Of a stretch of DNA of 64,000 nt, positions 1 through 9,145 are shown piece by piece. Source of the DNA: Shinella pollutisoli (lineage in GTDB: Bacteria > Pseudomonadota > Alphaproteobacteria > Rhizobiales > Rhizobiaceae); contig NZ_JANFDG010000001.1 of NCBI RefSeq assembly GCF_024609765.1, positions 1 through 64,000 of the forward strand, written 5' to 3'. Positions within the stretch are counted from its first letter, which is position 1. The number at the start of each line of letters is the position of its first letter. The translations under genes and the position numbers were made by a program. Below the pieces are notes generated by a model that saw only the letters and a program-made list of their open reading frames with translations, had not been told where the DNA came from and did no database searches.

Positions 1-1
1 T

Positions 2-91
2 GATCAGCAGGTCGTCAGACGTTATATCCGTAATCAGGAAAAGGCCGACAAAGCTTCCGACTTTGCCGACCTCTTTAATCGTAGCTACTAA
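2..91 (+). CDS. C-terminal fragment of IS200/IS605-type TnpA transposase (partial)
   Basis: Twenty-nine codons plus TAA, open at the window edge. The peptide contains VVRRYIRNQEKAD, which resembles the C-terminal helix of IS200-type TnpA, where a segment of the kind 'VxxYIxxQ' follows the catalytic tyrosine region. TnpA is the single-strand HUH/Y1 transposase of these elements. The catalytic HUH and Tyr lie upstream of the window and cannot be checked. The base composition is clearly less GC-rich than the genes that follow, as expected for a mobile element. It could instead be the end of some other short helical protein, but the palindrome just downstream favours TnpA. Confidence 0.5.
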   Translation, partial: DQQVVRRYIRNQEKADKASDFADLFNRSY

Positions 92-135
92 CTTATAACA
101 AAACCGCTTCTAGCGGTTCAAGCGCAGCGTTTCAA

Positions 136-156
136 ACCTCCACCTCTGGTGGAGGT
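136..156. repeat. Subterminal palindrome of the IS200/IS605-like element
   Basis: ACCTCCACC and GGTGGAGGT form a perfect 9-bp stem around a TCT loop. A second perfect 7-bp stem with the same TCT loop lies at 102-118 (AACCGCT/AGCGGTT), just after the transposase stop, and may act as a terminator. Paired hairpins at the 3' end are typical of this family. Confidence 0.55.
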
Positions 157-165
157 CATGACTTT

Positions 166-559
166 ATGCACGCCGCAAAAACAGGTGAAATAATTTTCCG
201 ATTGTACAATAATTTCCAAAAAACCGTTGCTGCCGCAAAAAAAGCAACTATAAAGGCGCCGCAAGTGAACTTTAAGATTCACGTCGGGGTTCGAAGGCAG
301 ACCGGAACGGTTCGCGGCGTGGCGCCTGCGCCGAGGCGCAGTCCCTGCCTTTGCAATCTTCAAGCAATCCGCCGGCGGAACCAGGCGGCCTTCAGCAGTC
401 ACAGCGGTTATGCGTCCGATCCCCAAAGGGGCCGGGCGCAGTTCAGTATATCGGGCAGATTCCGGCGGATACCCGCCGGCACGCTTTCGGAATGCGCGCC
501 GACGGAACCGTTCGGGGCCGGCCGGAAACGTTCAAGAGAGATGGGGCCTGGGGACACAG
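166..559. other. Gene-free stretch between IS end and first chromosomal gene
   Basis: About 390 bases with no convincing gene. The first ~90 bases are AT-rich with poly-A runs and could hold a promoter; the rest is GC-rich with short palindromes such as GGCGCCTGCGCCGAGGCGC near 320. Open frames here lack a ribosome site and read as low-complexity Arg/Pro-rich peptides. Probably the 5' regulatory region of the gene starting at 560, displaced or interrupted by the IS. Confidence 0.4.
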
Positions 560-1006
560 GTGTTCAAGATTACCAAGACTGATCTTTCCTCGCCGTTCCT
601 GCCGGGGTCGATGGAGTTCGGCGCCTCGGACAACGAGATGCTGACGCAATACTGCGTGACGGAACGCTGGAGCGGCGACCTTTCCAACGGTCTCTTCACG
701 CTCGGCGAGAAGGCCACGCTCGCCCACGGCCTGCAGCAGCGCACCTGCGGCCTCCTGAGCCTGATCCGCTGTTACGAGCCGCGGGACCGTCCCTTCCTGC
801 TCGAACTGTTCGAGCAGGCGGCCTCCTCCTCCTCGTCCTTCTGCTTCTCCACGACGATCCATACAGAAGGCACGCCGGGCCAGCCGGTGTTCTGCATCGG
901 TGAATCGACGGGCCTCGAGGACCGCTATGCGGGATCGATCATCGGCGTCTTCATCATGCCGCGCTTCCAGGTCGATCTCGAGGGCCGGCGTTTCCAGCGG
1001 CAGTAG
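560..1006 (+). CDS. Conserved-looking hypothetical protein (148 aa)
   Basis: A 148-residue protein of unknown function read from a GTG at 560. The frame stays open further upstream, but the upstream translation is Arg/Gly-rich and looks non-coding, so the GTG is preferred; a purine-rich tract (GGGGAC) sits just before it. The body contains a mid-protein helix-rich part, a run of five serines and a C-terminal segment ending in a beta-like stretch (GSIIGVFIMPRF). No signal peptide or membrane segment is evident. It converges with the ferredoxin reductase gene, with three bases between the two stops. The fold is not recognised; a ligand-sensing (PAS-like) domain is only a guess. Confidence 0.5.
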   Translation: MFKITKTDLSSPFLPGSMEFGASDNEMLTQYCVTERWSGDLSNGLFTLGEKATLAHGLQQRTCGLLSLIRCYEPRDRPFLLELFEQAASSSSSFCFSTTIHTEGTPGQPVFCIGESTGLEDRYAGSIIGVFIMPRFQVDLEGRRFQRQ

Positions 1007-1009
1007 CCC

Positions 1010-2227
1010 CTACAGCGCCAGCGCCTTCAGGTCCGACTGCGGATCCTCGATTACCGCGCGGTCGGGCGTGCGGCCCATCTCGATCAACTTCTTGCCGACC
1101 ACATAGGCCTTGGCGTCGTTGACCGCGTCGACGGCGATGAGACGGCCCTCGCGGAAATACCACACGGAGACGCTGCCATCGCGCTGGCCGGGACGCACGA
1201 CCGTCTCGTCGAAGCCCTGGCAGAAGCCGGCGATCTGCAGCTTGACGTCGTACTGGTCGGACCAGAACCACGGTTTCGGCACATAGGGCGCATCGCCGCC
1301 GGCGATGACGGTGGCGGCCGCCTCCGCCTGGTCGACGGCGTTCTGCACCGATTCCAGCCGCACGCGCCGGCCCTCGAAGGGCAGGACCGTGCAGTCGCCG
1401 ATCGCGAAGATCGAGGGATCGGAGGTGCGCGCGCGATCGTCGACGACGATGCCGCCGGCGACCTCCAGCCCCGCCTCGCGGGCGAGCCTGTCGTTCGCCG
1501 CGACGCCGATGCCGACGATCACGAGGTCGACCGGCAGCACGAAGCCGTCGGACAGTTCCGCGCCCGTTACCCGGCCGTTCTCGCCGATCAGCCGCACGAG
1601 GCCGGTCTTCTCGCGGATGTCGACGCCGCGCGCGCTGTGGATCGCCTTCAGGATGGTCGCGGTCGCCGGCGAGGCGACGCGGGCGAGGATGCGCTCGGCC
1701 ATCTCGATGACGGTGACGTGCAGCCCTCGCCCGCGGGCGACCGCCGCCGCCTCCAGCCCGATATAGCCGCCGCCGACGACCAGCGCGCGCCGGCCCTCCT
1801 GCATCTCGATGCCGAGCCGGTCGGCGTCGCGGTAGTCGCGCACGGTGAAGACGCCGTCAAGGTCGCCGCCGATCTCGGCCGGCAGGCGCCGGGGCGCCGC
1901 GCCGGTGGCGAGCGCCAGGTATTCGTAGGCGAGCGTCGAACCGTCGCCGAGCGTCACGGTCTTCTCCGCCCGGTCGATGGCGACGATCTCCGTCGACAGG
2001 CGCATCTCCACGTCGTTTTCCGGGTACCAGTTCTCCGGGCGGAACATCAGCCGGTCGAGATCGGCCTCGCCGAGCAGGTATTTCTTGGAGAGCGGCGGGC
2101 GCTGGTAGGGATGGCTCGCCTCGGCGGAGACGATGGTGATCGGCCGCATGTCCTTCAGCGCGCGCAGTTTGGCGACAAGGGCGAATGCGGCCTGGCCGCC
2201 GCCCGCAACAACCAGTCTTCCGGTCAC
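1010..2227 (-). CDS. FAD-dependent ferredoxin/rubredoxin reductase (putidaredoxin reductase-like)
   Basis: A 405-residue NAD(P)H:ferredoxin reductase of the pyridine nucleotide-disulfide oxidoreductase superfamily, which passes electrons from NADH via FAD to a [2Fe-2S] ferredoxin that usually serves a P450 or dioxygenase. Seen in the sequence: an N-terminal FAD dinucleotide fold (VVAGGGQAAFALV), YQRPPLSK typical of the family near residue 42, a second Rossmann motif for NAD (VVGGGYIGLEAA) near residue 155, SIFAIGDCT as the second FAD motif near residue 275, and the reductase C-terminal domain. Length matches the family. No ferredoxin or oxygenase gene is adjacent, so the partner is unknown. 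The downstream-facing neighbour (GST) is 85 bp upstream on the same strand. Confidence 0.85.
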   Translation of the reverse strand: MTGRLVVAGGGQAAFALVAKLRALKDMRPITIVSAEASHPYQRPPLSKKYLLGEADLDRLMFRPENWYPENDVEMRLSTEIVAIDRAEKTVTLGDGSTLAYEYLALATGAAPRRLPAEIGGDLDGVFTVRDYRDADRLGIEMQEGRRALVVGGGYIGLEAAAVARGRGLHVTVIEMAERILARVASPATATILKAIHSARGVDIREKTGLVRLIGENGRVTGAELSDGFVLPVDLVIVGIGVAANDRLAREAGLEVAGGIVVDDRARTSDPSIFAIGDCTVLPFEGRRVRLESVQNAVDQAEAAATVIAGGDAPYVPKPWFWSDQYDVKLQIAGFCQGFDETVVRPGQRDGSVSVWYFREGRLIAVDAVNDAKAYVVGKKLIEMGRTPDRAVIEDPQSDLKALAL

Positions 2228-2312
2228 GAATGGCTCCCTGTTTTCACGAGAGGTAGCGCGGCGGCGATGCCTGCGTCAACGCGCGCCGGCGTCGCCCGGT
2301 TCTTCGTTTGCG

Positions 2313-3020
2313 TCAGGGATCGGCGGGGACGGCAAGGCCCTTCACCGCCGCCGGACGGGCGAGGCAGCGCTCCAGCCAGGCCATGACGGCGGGGAAATCC
2401 TTGTAGCCGAGCGCCTCGCGCCCGCCGTAGAAGACGTCGGCGCCGCGCACCCAGGGATAGGTGGTGATGTCGGCGATGGTGTGCTCCTCGCCCATGATCC
2501 ATTCGCGGTCCTTCAGGCGGCCCTCCAGCACCGAGAGCAGGCGCCGCGCCTCGTCGCGGTAGCGCTCCACCGGATAGGGATTGTCGGCGACCTTGTCGGC
2601 GGCGAACTTGTGGAAATGGCCGAACTGGCCGAACATCGGGCCGATGCCGCCCATCTGGAACATCACCCAGGCGATCGTCTCGTAGCGGGCGGCCGGGTCG
2701 GCGGGGATGAGGCGGCCGGTCTTCTCGGCGAGGTAGAGGAGGATCGCGCCCGACTCGAACAGGCCGATCGGCCTGCCGCCCGGGCCGTCGGGATCGATGA
2801 TCGCCGGAATGCGGCCGTTCGGGTTGAGCGAGACGAATTCCGGCGACTTCTGCTCGTTGGCGCCGAAATCGACGCGGTGGACCTCGTAGGGCAGGCCCAG
2901 TTCCTCGAGCGCGATCGCCACCTTCACGCCGTTCGGCGTCGCCAGCGAATAGAGCTGGATCACGTCGGGGTTCTTCGCGGGCCATTTCTTGGTGATGGGG
3001 AAGGCGGAAAGGTCGGACAA
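2313..3020 (-). CDS. Glutathione S-transferase family protein (YfcG/Nu-class-like)
   Basis: A two-domain cytosolic GST. The N-terminal thioredoxin fold contains IQLYSLATPNGVKVAIALEE, the Nu-class pattern in which Thr/Asn next to the sheet replaces the classical Tyr/Ser. It also has the glutathione gamma-glutamyl contact region NPNGRIPAI..FESGAIL. The C-terminal helical domain has the capping-box pattern HTIADITTYPW. The TTG start at 3020 is chosen because AGAAGGAG lies seven bases upstream and family proteins start here. An in-frame ATG ten codons earlier would place that Shine-Dalgarno inside the gene and add an Arg/Lys-rich leader. The protein would be 235 aa. Members act as disulfide-bond reductases; the substrate is not predictable. 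Confidence 0.85.
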   Translation of the reverse strand: MSDLSAFPITKKWPAKNPDVIQLYSLATPNGVKVAIALEELGLPYEVHRVDFGANEQKSPEFVSLNPNGRIPAIIDPDGPGGRPIGLFESGAILLYLAEKTGRLIPADPAARYETIAWVMFQMGGIGPMFGQFGHFHKFAADKVADNPYPVERYRDEARRLLSVLEGRLKDREWIMGEEHTIADITTYPWVRGADVFYGGREALGYKDFPAVMAWLERCLARPAAVKGLAVPADP

Positions 3021-3083
3021 GGCGGGCTCCTTCTGTCGTCGCTTCCGCATATAGGCGCGGGAAGCGACCGCCGCAAGCGACGA

Positions 3084-3686
3084 TCAGCCGGCCTTTCGGG
3101 CGAGCCAGACGGTCGCGCCGCCACAGTCCGGGTCCTCCGCCACGTGGTCGACGACGGCAAAGCCGTTCTCCGCGAGAAGCGCGCGGTACTCCGCGGCGTC
3201 GAGGCTCGCATGATAGAGCGGCTCGCCCTCGAAGCGGCCGACGGCGACGCCGTGCGACGGGCCGGAGGTGAACATCAGCATCGCGCCCGCGTCCGCCAGC
3301 GCCGCGAAGCGCGGGAACATCGCCCGCTGGTCGTCATGCGCGAGATGGAAGAAGCTGTGCCACGCGAGGATACCGGCGAAGGTTTCTTCGGCCGCGAAGC
3401 GGCGCATGTCGGCGACGTGCCAGGTCGCCTGCGGATGGCGCGCCCGGCAGAGGCCGATCAGCGTTCCGGAGGTGTCGACGCCGGTGACGCGCAAGCCGCG
3501 CGCGATGAGGTCGGCGGCCAGGGGCTCGCCGGAGCCGCAGCCGAGATCGAGGACGGGGGCGCCCGGAGCGAGCGGCGCGGCGAAGCGGTCGAGCCAGGGC
3601 CTTTCGACGAGGGTGCGGCCGCGGAGCCGATCGAAGGCGGCGGCATGGCGTTCGTAGAGGCCGGCGATGCGCTCCGCCTCGCTCAC
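3084..3686 (-). CDS. Class I SAM-dependent methyltransferase
   Basis: A 200-residue methyltransferase. Motif I ([16 protein letters not shown], residues ~42-57) binds SAM, followed by the acidic residue after strand 2 (VTGVDTS) and motif post-I (HVADMRRF). The GTG start is fixed by a 4-bp overlap (GTGA) with the hisG stop, so it is translationally coupled to hisG. The substrate is unknown; its place as last gene of a hisS-hisZ-hisG run does not by itself imply a histidine role. The N-terminal pattern (Y-x-R-x-A-x-x-F-D) is common in small-molecule methyltransferases of the UbiE-like type. Confidence 0.8.
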   Translation of the reverse strand: MSEAERIAGLYERHAAAFDRLRGRTLVERPWLDRFAAPLAPGAPVLDLGCGSGEPLAADLIARGLRVTGVDTSGTLIGLCRARHPQATWHVADMRRFAAEETFAGILAWHSFFHLAHDDQRAMFPRFAALADAGAMLMFTSGPSHGVAVGRFEGEPLYHASLDAAEYRALLAENGFAVVDHVAEDPDCGGATVWLARKAG

Positions 3687-4381
3687 CTCAACGTGTCCCG
3701 CACGCGCCCGACGATATCGGTGACGACCGGGTCGCCGGCATGCGCTTCCTTGCGGGCGCGCACGAGGCAGGCCTCGGATTTCAGGATCACGCCGTCGGTG
3801 AGGATCTTCAGGTGGTTGGCCGTCAGCGTCGCCCCCGTCGAGGTGATGTCGACGATGATGTCGGCGGAGCCGGAGGCGGGCGCGCCCTCGGTGGCGCCGA
3901 GGCTCTCGACGATGCGGTAGAGCTGGATGCCATGGTTGCCGGAGAAGAACTGCTGCGTCAGCCGCCAGTATTTCGTGGCGATGGTGAGCCGACGGCCGTG
4001 GCGGGCGCGGAAATCGGCGGCGACGTCGCCGAGATCGGCCATGGTGTCGACGTCGAGCCAGATCTCCGGCACGGCGACGACGACGTCGGCATGGCCGAAG
4101 CCGAGCCGGGCGCAGAACTCCACCCGCGCATCCGCCTCCGCGAGCCCCTCGCGCACGAGATCCTCGCCGGTGACGCCGAAATCGATCGTGCCGTTGCCGA
4201 TCTCGCGGGAGATCTCCGAGGCCGAGAGGAAGGCGATCTCGATGTCGTCGCGCCCCTCGACGCGGCCGCGATAGGAGCGGTCGTTGCCGACGGCGACGAC
4301 GGGAAGGCCGGCGCGGGCGAGGATCGCCGAGGCGTCCTCCTTCATGCGCCCCTTCGAGGGCAGGCCGATGGTGATCGTCAT
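3683..4381 (-). CDS. hisG: ATP phosphoribosyltransferase catalytic subunit, short form
   Basis: HisG joins ATP and PRPP in the first step of histidine synthesis. At 232 residues it is the short form lacking the C-terminal ACT-like regulatory domain, and this form works only as a hetero-octamer with HisZ, encoded directly upstream. Recognisable are the N-terminal IGLPSKGRM, the FGVTGEDLV segment, and the PRPP-binding loop in [13 protein letters not shown]. Its ATG overlaps the hisZ stop by four bases and its TGA overlaps the methyltransferase GTG, so the three genes are coupled. Confidence 0.95.
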   Translation of the reverse strand: MTITIGLPSKGRMKEDASAILARAGLPVVAVGNDRSYRGRVEGRDDIEIAFLSASEISREIGNGTIDFGVTGEDLVREGLAEADARVEFCARLGFGHADVVVAVPEIWLDVDTMADLGDVAADFRARHGRRLTIATKYWRLTQQFFSGNHGIQLYRIVESLGATEGAPASGSADIIVDITSTGATLTANHLKILTDGVILKSEACLVRARKEAHAGDPVVTDIVGRVRDTLR

Positions 4382-5511
4382 GCCGCACCTCGCTCAGCCG
4401 CCGCGATACGGTCGAGCCAGAGCGCGAAGCCGACGGCAGGGATGCGGTCCGTAGCACCGAGCAGCGTCAGCAGCCGGTCGAAGCGGCCGCCGCCGGCGAG
4501 CACCGCCGGGTCGCCCTTCGGCGTCACCTCGAAGACGAGGCCGGTATAGTAGTCGAGCGGGCGACCGAAGGCGGCGCGGTAGGTGATCGCCGCCGCGTCG
4601 ACGCCCGCGTCCGAGAGCGCCGCGACGCGGGCATCGAAACGGGCGAGCGCGTCGTCGAGCGCCAGCCCCGCCTTGCCGGCGAAGGCGGCGAGGGCCGCCG
4701 GCGCCTCGGCGAGCGTCAGCTCCAGCGACAGGAAGCCGGTGAGCAGCGACAGCGTGCGGGCATCGAGGCGGGTGCTGGCGAGCTCGATCTTCTCGCGCAG
4801 GCGCCTTGCGATCTCGACCGGGCTGCGGCTCGCATTGGTGGAATAGCCGGTCGCCTCCATCGTCGCGTCGATATGGGCGGCAAGGGCCGCCTCGTCGTCG
4901 AGCTTGCCGAGGATGGCGAGGCGCTCGACCTCCGGGCCGAAGACGCCGGAAGGCTCCGGCGAGGAGAGATCGGCGATCAGCCGGGAGAGCCGCTCCTGGT
5001 TGCCGAAGGCGTGCACCAGCCGCTTCTGCCAGCCGGCCGGCAGGCCGCAGGCTGCCACCACCGCCTCGAACACCGACTGGTCGCCGAGGGTGACGGCGAG
5101 CGGCACGCCCGGCAGGCGGTTGGCAAGGACGTGCAGCGCGTCATGGACGGCGCGGGCGTCGGCGCGGGCGGCGTCGGGCTCGCCCAGGTCCTCGATGCCG
5201 GCCTGGTAGAACTCGTTCGCGCCCTCGCGGCGCTGGCGGAAGACCTCCCCGAGATAGGCATAGCGCTTCGGCGTGCCGGTCGCCGTCTCGATGTGGCGCA
5301 GGCACACGGGGATGGTGAATTCCGGGCGCAGGCAGAGGCTCTTGCCCGTCTCGCTCTCCGTCATGAAGATGCGGCGGCGCAGGTCCTCGCCCGCCATGTC
5401 GAGAAACGGCTCCGCCGGCTGGATCACCGGCGTGTCGACGCGCTCGGTGCCGAGCGATTCGAGATCGGCGACGAGATCGGCGGCGAAGGGCGGCAGGTTG
5501 GTCAGGGGCAT
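4378..5511 (-). CDS. hisZ: ATP phosphoribosyltransferase regulatory subunit HisZ
   Basis: A 377-residue histidyl-tRNA synthetase paralogue without aminoacylation activity that makes short-form HisG active and confers histidine feedback. The class II synthetase core is visible: motif 2-like sequence around [16 protein letters not shown] and [27 protein letters not shown], and the [13 protein letters not shown] and [10 protein letters not shown] motifs shared with HisRS. The C-terminal anticodon-binding domain of true HisRS is missing, in line with HisZ. A RIME block separates it from hisS upstream. Confidence 0.95.
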   Translation of the reverse strand: MPLTNLPPFAADLVADLESLGTERVDTPVIQPAEPFLDMAGEDLRRRIFMTESETGKSLCLRPEFTIPVCLRHIETATGTPKRYAYLGEVFRQRREGANEFYQAGIEDLGEPDAARADARAVHDALHVLANRLPGVPLAVTLGDQSVFEAVVAACGLPAGWQKRLVHAFGNQERLSRLIADLSSPEPSGVFGPEVERLAILGKLDDEAALAAHIDATMEATGYSTNASRSPVEIARRLREKIELASTRLDARTLSLLTGFLSLELTLAEAPAALAAFAGKAGLALDDALARFDARVAALSDAGVDAAAITYRAAFGRPLDYYTGLVFEVTPKGDPAVLAGGGRFDRLLTLLGATDRIPAVGFALWLDRIAAAERGAA

Positions 5512-5521
5512 GGGGAGATAG

Positions 5522-5640
5522 CCCCCTCATCCGCCTGCCGGCACCTTCTCCCCGACGGGGAGAAGGGGAAAACGAGAGGTCGGCGATCATCTCCTTCTCC
5601 CCGTCGGGGAGAAGGTGGCCGAAGGCCGGATGAGGGGGCC
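5522..5640. repeat. RIME-type intergenic palindromic mosaic, block 1
   Basis: Two inverted modules built around CTTCTCCCCG..CGGGGAGAAG, flanked by CCCCTCATCC and its complement GGATGAGGGG at the outer edges, lying between hisZ and hisS. The same modules recur eight more times in the window, always between genes. They can fold as long hairpins in the hisS-hisZ transcript. Confidence 0.85.
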
Positions 5641-5649
5641 AGCGATGCG

Positions 5650-7164
5650 TCAGGCATTGCGCGCCCGGTCTTCCGCCTGCGCGGCGAGCATCTCGCGCAC
5701 CTTCGCCACGAGGTCGGCCTCGGGCACGGAGACCTGCGCCACGCGGGCCTCGCGCCAGGCGGCGTTGTCCTCGATCTCGCCGGAGAGCCGCTTGCCCTCG
5801 ATCAGGTCCTTGACCTGGACGATGCCCTCGGCGCGCTCGTTGCCGCCCTGGATGACGGCGAGCGGGGCGCCGCGGCGGTCGGCATATTTGAGCTGGTTGC
5901 CGAAGTTCTTCGGATTGCCCTGGTACATCTCAGCGCGGATGCCGGCGTTGCGCAGCTCCTGCGTGAAGCGCTGGTAGCGGCCGAGGCTGTCGATGTCGCG
6001 GTCCATGACGCAGACGACCACCGGCGCGAGCACCTCGTCCTGCCCGAGCTTGCCGAGGTTCTTCAGCGCCGTCATCAGCCGCGAGACGCCGATGGAGAAG
6101 CCCGTCGCCGGCACCGGCTGGCCCATGAAGCGGGAGACGAGCCCGTCATAGCGCCCGCCGCCGCCGACCGAACCGAAGACGACCTTCTCGCCCTTCTCGT
6201 TGGTGACGGCGAACTGCAGCTCGGCCTCGAAGACCGGGCCGGTGTAATATTCGAGGCCGCGGACCACGGAGGGGTCGATCTTGATGCGGTCCGGTCCGTA
6301 GCCGGCCGAGGCGACGAGATGGCCGATCTGGTTCAGCTCCTCCACGCCCTCGCCGCCGCGGGCGCTGCCGGAAACGAGCGCGGCGAGATCGGCCGCGCTT
6401 GCGGCATAATCCTTGATGCCGACGAAGAAGAGCACCTTGTCGATCTGCTCTTCGAAGAGGCCGGCGCCCTTGGTGAAGTCGCCGCTTTCGTCCTTGCGGC
6501 CCGGCCCGAGCAGCAGGCGCACGCCGTCGGGACCGAACTTGTCGAGCTTGTCGATGGCGCGCAGCACGGTCAGGCGCGCATTGGCGTTCGCCTCGCCGGC
6601 AAGGCCGATCGCCTCCATCACGCCGTCGAGGACCTTGCGGTTGTTGACGCGGATGACGTAGTCGCCGCGGGCGATGCCGAGCGCTTCCATCGTGTCGGCC
6701 ATCATCATGCACATCTCGGCGTCCGCCTGCACGCCGGCGGCGCCGACCGTGTCGGCGTCGAACTGCATGAACTGGCGGAAGCGGCCGGGGCCGGGCTTCT
6801 CGTTGCGGAAGACGTAGCCGGCGCGATAGGTGCGGTAGGGAAGCTGGATCTCGTTGAAACGCTCCGCGACGTGGCGGGCGAGCGGGGCCGTCAGGTCGTA
6901 GCGCAGGCTCATCCACTGCTCGTCGTCGTCCTGCAGCGAGAAGACGCCCTCGTTCGGCCGGTCGGCATCGGGCAGGAATTTTCCGAGCGCGTCGGTATAT
7001 TCGAACAGCGGCGTCTCGACCGGGTCGAAGCCGTAGCGCTCGTAGACCTCGCGGATCTTCGCCGTCATCTCGGCGACGGCGCGGATGTCGGCGGCGTCGC
7101 GGTCGACGAAGCCGCGCGGCAGGCGGGCCTTCAGCTTCTGCGGTTTCTTCTGTTTCTCGCTCAT
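5650..7164 (-). CDS. hisS: Histidine--tRNA ligase
   Basis: A 504-residue class II aminoacyl-tRNA synthetase charging tRNA-His. Motif 2 is visible as [41 protein letters not shown], the histidine-specific motifs as [16 protein letters not shown] and [10 protein letters not shown], motif 3 as [12 protein letters not shown], and the C-terminal anticodon-binding domain spans roughly the last 100 residues (VVVCVMDRD... [15 protein letters not shown]). The N-terminus is Lys-rich ([18 protein letters not shown]). First gene of the run that continues to hisZ and hisG. Linking hisS with hisZ-hisG is usual in Rhizobiaceae. Confidence 0.95.
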   Translation of the reverse strand: MSEKQKKPQKLKARLPRGFVDRDAADIRAVAEMTAKIREVYERYGFDPVETPLFEYTDALGKFLPDADRPNEGVFSLQDDDEQWMSLRYDLTAPLARHVAERFNEIQLPYRTYRAGYVFRNEKPGPGRFRQFMQFDADTVGAAGVQADAEMCMMMADTMEALGIARGDYVIRVNNRKVLDGVMEAIGLAGEANANARLTVLRAIDKLDKFGPDGVRLLLGPGRKDESGDFTKGAGLFEEQIDKVLFFVGIKDYAASAADLAALVSGSARGGEGVEELNQIGHLVASAGYGPDRIKIDPSVVRGLEYYTGPVFEAELQFAVTNEKGEKVVFGSVGGGGRYDGLVSRFMGQPVPATGFSIGVSRLMTALKNLGKLGQDEVLAPVVVCVMDRDIDSLGRYQRFTQELRNAGIRAEMYQGNPKNFGNQLKYADRRGAPLAVIQGGNERAEGIVQVKDLIEGKRLSGEIEDNAAWREARVAQVSVPEADLVAKVREMLAAQAEDRARNA

Positions 7165-7314
7165 CGGATGCCCGAAAGTCCTGTATGTCCGTTGGGGGTT
7201 TCCCTAGCGGATTGGGGGGCGGGCGGCAAGGCGCGCCGAAATGCCTCCTTCCAATTTTCCGCCCGGCCGCTATCCCTTTTGCCGGAACGGCCTTTTCAGG
7301 ATTGGAGCAAGACG

Positions 7315-7677
7315 ATGATGAACAGAAAGACGCTTCTCGCCGCGCTGGCGGCCCTCGCCCTCGCCGTCCCGGCCCTTGCCGAGGATGCCCACCAGGGCCA
7401 CGGCGCAGCCGCGGGCGCGGAAAGCCCGTCGAGCACGGCCTTCGCCGAGGCCAACGCCCGCATGCACGAGGGCATGGCCATCGACTACACGGGCGATGCC
7501 GACGTCGACTTCGTGCGCGGCATGATCGCCCACCACCAGGGCGCGATCGACATGGCGCGCGTCGAGCTCGAATTCGGCAAGGACCCGGCGCTGCGCAAGC
7601 TCGCCGAGGAGATCATCGCCGCGCAGGAGGGCGAGATCCGGATGATGCGGGAGTGGCTGGAGAAGAACGGCCGGTAG
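7315..7677 (+). CDS. DUF305 family periplasmic protein
   Basis: A 120-residue secreted protein: signal peptide with hydrophobic core LLAALAALALAVPALA and AxA-type cleavage, then a His-rich linker, then a DUF305 helical bundle carrying FVRGMIAHHQGAIDMA. DUF305 proteins are ferritin-like four-helix-bundle proteins often found with copper or other metal handling; the HH and following His/Glu/Met residues are candidate metal ligands. Two adjacent ATGs (7315, 7318) are possible starts; GGAG lies upstream. No metal-resistance neighbour is present, so the role is open. Confidence 0.75.
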   Translation: MMNRKTLLAALAALALAVPALAEDAHQGHGAAAGAESPSSTAFAEANARMHEGMAIDYTGDADVDFVRGMIAHHQGAIDMARVELEFGKDPALRKLAEEIIAAQEGEIRMMREWLEKNGR

Positions 7678-7742
7678 GGAGCCGCACGCGCGACATGCCC
7701 CGTCCTCCCCGCTGGCCCGCCGGCAGGGCCATCGCCTCCAGC

Positions 7743-7871
7743 TTTGCCCCTCGCCCCGCAAGCGCGGAGAGGGGCCTGCCCTGCGAACGGTCATCGGCCG
7801 GGGAAACCGGTGCGGCAAATCTCCTTCTCCCCGCCTGCGGGGAGAAGGCGGCCGGCAGGCCGGATGAGGGG
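7743..7871. repeat. RIME-type intergenic mosaic, block 2
   Basis: Contains CCGCAAGCGCGGAGAGGGG, a conserved spacer CTGCCCTGCGAACGGT, and the CTTCTCCCCGCCTGCGGGGAGAAG palindrome ending in GGATGAGGGG. The same composite, including the spacer, occurs at 53620-53761, so this is a specific subtype rather than generic GC-rich hairpins. No gene sits between 7678 and 7932. Confidence 0.8.
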
Positions 7872-7932
7872 CAGCCGGCATATCGGCACCCTCCCCGCCA
7901 GGAGAGCCAACGCCAACGCCAGGAGCCTGCCG

Positions 7933-8145
7933 CTACTCGCCCGCGTGCCGCGGCCGCGAGGCGTCCATCAGCGAGGCGGCGATGGCGCGGGCCATCATCA
8001 GGCTCGTCTCGCGGATTTCGGTATTGGTGCCGTTTCGGGCGGAGCGGATGAGGCGGAACCCCTCCCGCAGCATGATCTCCTGAGCCTTGTCGCAGGCCCA
8101 CTCCTCTATGCGGACATTGTCGCGCACCGACGTCTCTGGCGCCAT
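7933..8145 (-). CDS. Small hypothetical protein (70 aa)
   Basis: A 70-residue cytosolic-looking protein (starts MAPETSVRDNVRIEEW), start chosen at 8145 because GAGGGG lies six bases upstream; an in-frame ATG seven codons earlier has no such site. Predicted mainly helical, with no signal peptide or membrane segment. It is separated from tag by ~150 AT-richer bases. Not recognised as a named family; small proteins of this kind are common in Rhizobiaceae. Confidence 0.6.
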   Translation of the reverse strand: MAPETSVRDNVRIEEWACDKAQEIMLREGFRLIRSARNGTNTEIRETSLMMARAIAASLMDASRPRHAGE

Positions 8146-8297
8146 GATCCCCTCGTGCCAAATCATTCAGCATCAAGCGGCATGCCGCGAGAAACGCACG
8201 CACCCAACCGAAAACTTCAATGTCTGAAACCGCCGCTTGAGCCTACGTTACATGATTCGTTGCAAATTCAAACATTTATTTATGACGAATGCATAAA

Positions 8298-8927
8298 TCA
8301 CGGACGCGCGAAGGCCGCCCGCTCCCGCTCCACCTCCTCGCGGCAGAAGCAGCCCTCGACATGGTCGTTGACGAGGCCCATGGCCTGCATGAAGGCGTAG
8401 ACGGTCGTCGGGCCGACGAAGGTCCAGCCGCGCTTCTTCAGGTCCTTCGACAGGCGCACGGAGACGGGCGTCGTCGGGTTGGCGACGAGCGTGTCCCAGT
8501 CGACGCGGGCGGGGCGGTCCTCCGGGCCGGGCTCGTAGCGCCAGAAATAGCGGGCGAGCGAGCCGAACTCGTCGCGCAGCTCGCAGGCGCGGCGCGCGTT
8601 GTTAATGGTCGAGACGATCTTGCCGCGATGGCGGACGATGCCGGGATCGGCGAGGCAGCGGGCGACGTCCTCCTCGCCGAAGGCGGCGACGCGGTCGAAG
8701 TCGAAGCCGGCGAAGGCGGCGCGGAAACCCTCGCGCTTGCGCAGGATGGTGAGCCAGGAGAGGCCCGACTGGAAGCCTTCCAGGCAGATCTTCTCGAACA
8801 GGCGGCGGTCGTCCGTCACCGGCCGGCCCCATTCGGCGTCGTGGTAGCGGCGGTAGTCGTCGAGATTGCCGTGCCAGGCGCAGCGGTCGCGCCCGTCCTC
8901 GCCTGCGAGAAGTCCCCTCTCGGTCAT
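8298..8927 (-). CDS. tag: DNA-3-methyladenine glycosylase I
   Basis: Constitutive base-excision repair enzyme removing 3-methyladenine from DNA. The family signatures are plain: CAWHGNLDDYRRYHDAEWG at the N-terminus (Cys of the zinc snap plus the YHDxEWG motif), FEKICLEGFQSGLSWLTILRKRE in the helix-hairpin-helix region, and the C-terminal zinc-snap His and Cys (NDHVEGCFC). About 209 residues from the ATG at 8927, which has GGAG seven bases upstream; an ATG twelve codons earlier is possible but adds a Glu/Lys-rich leader not typical of the family. Confidence 0.93.
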   Translation of the reverse strand: MTERGLLAGEDGRDRCAWHGNLDDYRRYHDAEWGRPVTDDRRLFEKICLEGFQSGLSWLTILRKREGFRAAFAGFDFDRVAAFGEEDVARCLADPGIVRHRGKIVSTINNARRACELRDEFGSLARYFWRYEPGPEDRPARVDWDTLVANPTTPVSVRLSKDLKKRGWTFVGPTTVYAFMQAMGLVNDHVEGCFCREEVERERAAFARP

Positions 8928-9145
8928 ATGCGTCTCCGTTTCCCTTTTGTTCTCATTTACCATATATCAACCAGCTTTGGAAAGCCGGCAATAACCCTAC
9001 CCGTTACTTTATCGGCGCCGGACAAGTTTCATGAACGGGCGTTTACCTTTCGCTTGGCCGCGCGGTGCAAGCATTTCCGCGAACCTGCGCCGTTCCCTTC
9101 GTTCCCGCGGCGCGATCCGGCGACGATCAGTAGCGAGTACGTCCG

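Larger units (their letters stand above)
1..165 (+). mobile_element. Right end of an IS200/IS605-like insertion sequence (left part outside window)
   Basis: The window opens inside a short transposase reading frame and continues into two near-perfect hairpins, at 102-118 and 136-156. IS200/IS605 elements lack terminal inverted repeats and instead end in subterminal imperfect palindromes recognised by the HUH transposase TnpA, and the second hairpin fits that. The exact outer boundary cannot be placed because the partner end lies outside the window; a limit near 160-170 is an estimate. Identification is inferred from the TnpA tail and the hairpin. Confidence 0.5.

Noticed and set aside
166-582. 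138-codon plus frame after the IS end
   Set aside because: No ribosome site, Arg/Pro-rich composition, and it overlaps the better supported gene at 560 in another phase.
4873-7677. A 934-codon plus-strand frame opposite hisS/hisZ
   Set aside because: A shadow frame whose last ~120 codons only coincide with the real DUF305 gene; that gene has its own start and ribosome site.
7743-7871. Repeat blocks considered as a CRISPR array
   Set aside because: They are scattered, palindromic mosaics of uneven length without regular spacers or cas genes.
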